Below, piece by piece: positions 6,572 to 9,271 of a stretch of 9,271 nt of DNA (positions are counted from its first letter, which is position 1; every line of letters begins with the position of its first letter). The notes beneath the pieces were generated by a model. That model was not told the origin of the DNA, did no database searches, and saw only the letters and a list, made by a program, of their open reading frames with translations. The DNA is taken from assembly GCA_040255925.1 (NCBI GenBank), contig JBDZVX010000095.1:1-9271 (forward strand). The letters are read 5' to 3'. This DNA comes from Nitrolancea sp040255925 (GTDB taxonomy: Bacteria; Chloroflexota; Chloroflexia; Thermomicrobiales; Thermomicrobiaceae). The translations under genes were made by a program, and so were the position numbers.

Positions 6572-7850
6572 ACGTACTCCCCCGGCCCTGCTCGCTTCGG
6601 ACATCGATTTGCCCGCCGTGGCCTTCGGCGATCGCGAGACTGATCGGCAAGCCGAGCCCTAACCCGCGCGCGTCTACGGTGTCGATAACCGCCCCTCGGA
6701 AGTAGGGCTCAAATATCCGATCCTGCTCGTCCTCAGGTATACCCGCTCCCTCGTCAATGACCATCACCCTAGCATGATCGCCCTCCCGTTCGACCTGCAC
6801 GCGGATGACCCGATTGGCCGGCGAGAACTTGACGGCGTTGGCGATGAGGTTGAACAAGCACTGCTCAAGCCGCCTGGTGTCATAGAGACCCAGCATACGT
6901 TCGGGGGCGACGACTTTGAGGATGTGCTGCCGGGCAATGCCCTCATCCACAACTCGCCGGACCACGTTGGACACGATCTCGGTCAGATCGGCCGGCACCG
7001 GTGTCAACGAGAGCTGGCCCCGTTCGAGCAGGCACATGTCCTGTACATTCTCGAGCAGCCTCGCCATGGCGTCCGCGCTTGCGAGCGCGGCTCGGAGCCG
7101 TTTTTCCGCCCGATCCCGGTCCCCCTTCTGTACCGCGCGAGCAGCAAGCTGCACGTTCCCGCGCAGGCTGGTAAGGGGGCTTCGAAGCTCATGGGTGACC
7201 CGTGTCGTAAAGGATGTCAACGTTACTTTGGCCGGCTCCGGACGGCTCGGTTCACGATCCAGCGATTGATTCGTTTCCAGCCCTCGCGCGATGACCTCAA
7301 TCGCGACCCGGCGCGCGAGCAGGGCGAGAAGCCTCACTTCCTCCTCGCTGAGCCATCGACTGCTGAGCACACCGAGAACGCCAAGCTGGTTCGCACCTCG
7401 GACCAGCGGAAAGCCCAAGAACGCTTGTATATAGTCCGGAGAGTCTCCCCAGCTCGCCAGCATTTCCGCCGCAGCCCGCTGGCCTTCCACCTGAAGTGGA
7501 CGACAGCTCAGCATAACTCGGCCGATCATCGATCCCCCGAGATCCGTGATCTCCGCCGGCACCGGTTTCAAGACAGCTCGTCCGCTCCAGGAATCACGAC
7601 GGAGCGTGCCGCCATCCGGATCACTCAACCAGACGCCGGCGAACGAGAGGGGAGTTCCCTGAGTAAGACGACGGGTGAGAATCGAAAAGATTTGATCAAC
7701 AGTACGCCCGGGTATCTCCGATTCGATTGCATCCACGACCGTCGTTAGCGACCGCAGTTGGCACGCGTGGTGGCGCGGGAGAGGCAGGTCATTTACGGTC
7801 CTGCCGGTTGAATCACTCGGGTCGATGCCTTCAATCTCATCGGTAGTCAT
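6525..7850 (-). CDS. Soluble sensor histidine kinase with a GAF domain
   Basis: This 441-residue protein has no membrane segment and should sense a cytoplasmic signal. A GAF-type ligand-binding domain spans about 45-190 (FAGVWLSDPDGG, FLGFPLVRGANQLGVLGVLSS). The dimerisation and phosphoacceptor domain starts near 213, with the H-box VTHELRSPLTSLRG and phosphorylated histidine H220. The ATP-binding domain follows, with the N-box CLFNLIANAVKFSP (331-344), the G1 box DEGAGIP (366-372), the F-box RIFEPYFRG (378-386), the G2 box RGLGLGLPIS (395-404) and the closing GRGSTFIVRLPL. All catalytic motifs look intact. Family knowledge says it autophosphorylates and passes phosphate to a response regulator, but none is encoded in this window, making it an orphan here. 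The ATG at 7850 has a modest GGCGAG upstream. The ligand is unknown. The gene overlaps the Rieske gene tail to tail. Confidence 0.94.
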   Translation of the reverse strand: MTTDEIEGIDPSDSTGRTVNDLPLPRHHACQLRSLTTVVDAIESEIPGRTVDQIFSILTRRLTQGTPLSFAGVWLSDPDGGTLRRDSWSGRAVLKPVPAEITDLGGSMIGRVMLSCRPLQVEGQRAAAEMLASWGDSPDYIQAFLGFPLVRGANQLGVLGVLSSRWLSEEEVRLLALLARRVAIEVIARGLETNQSLDREPSRPEPAKVTLTSFTTRVTHELRSPLTSLRGNVQLAARAVQKGDRDRAEKRLRAALASADAMARLLENVQDMCLLERGQLSLTPVPADLTEIVSNVVRRVVDEGIARQHILKVVAPERMLGLYDTRRLEQCLFNLIANAVKFSPANRVIRVQVEREGDHARVMVIDEGAGIPEDEQDRIFEPYFRGAVIDTVDARGLGLGLPISLAIAEGHGGQIDVRSEQGRGSTFIVRLPLVPPGEVAQ

Positions 7851-7924
7851 CGCTCGCCTACTGTTTCTCTAGTACGGAACCCAGTCGTTAGAGGTCCGGC
7901 ACTGACGAAGGTAGCCAAACCCGT

Positions 7925-7948
7925 GGTGGCGTGCGGACGCACCCCGCC
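7925..7948. repeat. Imperfect inverted repeat in the mnmA-kinase interval
   Basis: GGTGG (7925-7929) and GTGC (7931-7934) pair with CCGCC (7944-7948) and GCAC (7939-7942) around a GGAC loop, with one C-C mismatch and one G-T pair when read as plus-strand RNA. As minus-strand RNA the G-T position becomes an A-C mismatch. Neither side has a T-run, so it is not a standard terminator. It might be a regulator site or a leader hairpin upstream of the kinase. Confidence 0.35.
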
Positions 7949-7967
7949 AAAAGTGAAGCCATCCGTG

Positions 7968-8213
7968 TTAACTATCTAAACGTAAGGTCCCAGAGCCGCA
8001 GCCGCTGGTTACGGGACCGAACCGGAACACTTCGGTGAGACGGCCGCCCGCCAGCAGGATCTTGGATACGTGCTGCTTGTCACTACCGGTGGCACAAAAT
8101 TCGTCATTGCTCACCGGTTTGAGGTAAATGCAGGTTCCATGCCAATGTCCGCCGCTATCGAACGCGGTCAAGGACACGTGCCATGGAGCGATTGCCTGAT
8201 CTGGAGAACCCAA
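7968..8213 (-). CDS. Doubtful small open frame downstream of mnmA
   Basis: This is an 81-codon frame from a TTG (8213) to TAA (7968). It lies in the same frame as mnmA, immediately after its TAG stop and one intervening codon. I recognise no family. The residues include GGHWHGTCIYL and an ILLAGGRLTEVFRFG stretch that looks protein-like, with three cysteines and five histidines. Against it stand the TTG start, no clear ribosome-binding site, and base composition by codon position that is less biased than in the neighbouring genes. It may be a genuine small protein, the remnant of an extension or neighbour of MnmA, or a chance open frame. Confidence 0.25.
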   Translation of the reverse strand: MGSPDQAIAPWHVSLTAFDSGGHWHGTCIYLKPVSNDEFCATGSDKQHVSKILLAGGRLTEVFRFGPVTSGCGSGTLRLDS

Positions 8214-8216
8214 GTG

Positions 8217-9269
8217 CTAGCGAACTTCGGCGGCGATCCCGCCACCAAGTACGCGTGAGCCATCATAGAGGACAACGGCCTGGCCGCGCGCCAGGGGCGG
8301 TCCCGGCTTGAGAAATCGAACAGTCTCCCCGTCGCAATCCACGTCAAAGCGCGGCCCCTGGTATCGAACCCGCGCCTGCGCTAGCCGGGGCAATGGTCCG
8401 TGCCAGACCGGGTTTCGCAGCTTAACCGTATGGGTAGCGATTCGCTCCCGCGTGGCGACCGCGACGGTTCGCGTTGCCGGGTCAATCCGAGAAACGTACT
8501 GCCGCTCGGGCGCGGTCTTCCCCCATTGGAGACCCCGGCGCTGACCAATGGTGACGTGGGCGATACCGGGATGCCGGCCGACGACCCGCCCACTCTCATC
8601 GACCAGCGGTCCCGGGAGCCCAGCCTCTGGCCTGGCCGTCGCGACAAGCTTTCCAATGCCGCCGGCACTCTTGGCAAAGCAGAGATCGACTGATGATGCT
8701 TTCGACGCGACCAGTAGCCCGGCAGCGGATGCGCGAGCCCTTACGGCCTCCTTATCAAGTTCCGCCAGCGGGAATTCCAAGCGCTCCAACTGTTCCGGTG
8801 TAAGCCGGTAGAGGGCGTAGGACTGGTCTCGCCGGGGGTCACGTCCCTCTCCGAGATACCACCGGCCATCAATAGAGATCTTGGACACATAATGACCGGT
8901 CGCGACCGACGGGACATCCAAACTGTCGGCGAGCTGCAATAACGCGGGTATCCGAACCCGGTGGTTGCAGGCTAGGCACGGATTCGGCGTCTCGGCGCGG
9001 GCGTAGGCATCGATCGTCATCTGGGCGACCTCGAGATCGAACAAATCCCGAAGGTCGCGCACGTAGAACGGAATGCCAAGTTGTGCCGCAACCATGCGCG
9101 CATCAGCCGCCGCCTGATCGCCGGAGCAGACGCCAGGGGTACACGAATCGGGGTCGGAGTCGTAGAGCCGGAGATGAATGCCGACGGGCTCCCATCCGGT
9201 GAGTTGCATGGTAAGGGCGGTGACGGCGCTATCGACGCCACCGGAGAGCGCTACCAGAATTCGAGACAT
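8217..9269 (-). CDS. mnmA: tRNA-specific 2-thiouridylase MnmA
   Basis: MnmA thiolates the 2-position of the wobble uridine (U34) in tRNAs for Lys, Glu and Gln, using ATP to adenylate the base and a persulfide sulfur donor. The 350-residue product is complete. The PP-loop SGGVDS is at residues 9-14. NPCLACN at 96-102 contains a family cysteine (C101, aligning with E. coli C102), and the second catalytic cysteine is C197 in SSVDLCF. ATGHYV (123-128), DQSYALYRL (148-156) and TIGQRRGL (240-247) are also family marks, and the protein ends in a C-terminal beta-barrel with the usual GGGIA finish. Two extra cysteines (C43 and C48 in SCTPGVCSGDQ) sit in an adenylation-domain loop. The start at 9269 gives the standard MSRILVALSGG opening; its ribosome-binding site lies beyond the window. 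The gene is on the minus strand, pointing toward the kinase gene. Confidence 0.96.
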   Translation of the reverse strand: MSRILVALSGGVDSAVTALTMQLTGWEPVGIHLRLYDSDPDSCTPGVCSGDQAAADARMVAAQLGIPFYVRDLRDLFDLEVAQMTIDAYARAETPNPCLACNHRVRIPALLQLADSLDVPSVATGHYVSKISIDGRWYLGEGRDPRRDQSYALYRLTPEQLERLEFPLAELDKEAVRARASAAGLLVASKASSVDLCFAKSAGGIGKLVATARPEAGLPGPLVDESGRVVGRHPGIAHVTIGQRRGLQWGKTAPERQYVSRIDPATRTVAVATRERIATHTVKLRNPVWHGPLPRLAQARVRYQGPRFDVDCDGETVRFLKPGPPLARGQAVVLYDGSRVLGGGIAAEVR

Positions 9270-9271
9270 TC

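Larger units (their letters stand above)
7851..8216. other. 366-bp intergenic stretch between mnmA and the kinase gene
   Basis: No confident gene lies here. It contains a doubtful open frame (7968-8213, minus strand) and an imperfect hairpin (7925-7948). I see no tRNA, no T-run terminator and no convincing promoter hexamers for the kinase on the minus strand, though its promoter should be within this stretch if the kinase is not read through from mnmA. Confidence 0.6.

Noticed and set aside
6774..7748. A 324-codon open frame on the plus strand opposite the histidine kinase
   Set aside because: The minus strand encodes a full kinase with every catalytic motif. The opposite frame has no recognisable domain and is rich in Arg, His, Pro and Ser, as expected from antisense reading of GC-rich codons.
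8070..8258. A 62-codon plus-strand open frame overlapping the end of mnmA
   Set aside because: It overlaps conserved MnmA coding sequence antisense, has no ribosome-binding site I could trust, and resembles no family.

Overview
The window reads as ordinary chromosomal sequence of a moderately high-GC, free-living bacterium. It encodes separate cofG and cofH genes for the deazaflavin F0 (precursor of cofactor F420), an ABC-type oligopeptide importer, a Rieske ferredoxin, a soluble GAF-domain histidine kinase and the tRNA-thiolating enzyme MnmA. F420 synthesis from unfused cofG and cofH, together with the GC-rich codon use, fits a Chloroflexota lineage such as Thermomicrobia best. A deep-branching actinobacterium with unfused genes is also possible. 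The taxonomic call is inference.

Layout. Positions 1-3417 (plus strand) hold the 3' part of a family 5 substrate-binding protein gene followed by two DppB/DppC-type permease genes; no ATPase genes lie in the window. The second permease gene is interrupted by exactly 100 Ns flanked by an identical 55-bp sequence. This looks like an assembly artefact: dropping the Ns and one copy restores a single 328-residue permease. Positions 3530-6024 (plus) hold cofG and cofH joined by a TAATG stop/start overlap. Positions 6158-6571 (plus) encode a small Rieske [2Fe-2S] protein whose 3' end overlaps, tail to tail, the end of the histidine kinase gene on the minus strand (6525-7850). Positions 7851-8216 hold no confident gene, only an imperfect hairpin and a doubtful 81-codon open frame that continues mnmA's frame past its stop. 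Positions 8217-9269 (minus) are a complete mnmA.

How the genes work together. The binding protein and two permeases should form the extracellular and membrane parts of one importer, with ATPases supplied from elsewhere. CofG and CofH together convert tyrosine and a ribityl-diaminouracil into F0. The Rieske protein may be an electron carrier, but no partner oxygenase or reductase is seen. The kinase has no adjacent response regulator. I found no mobile element, CRISPR array, tRNA or rRNA, and no strong sign of a new system. The points most worth a second look are the false gap, the convergent gene overlap and the open frame after mnmA.
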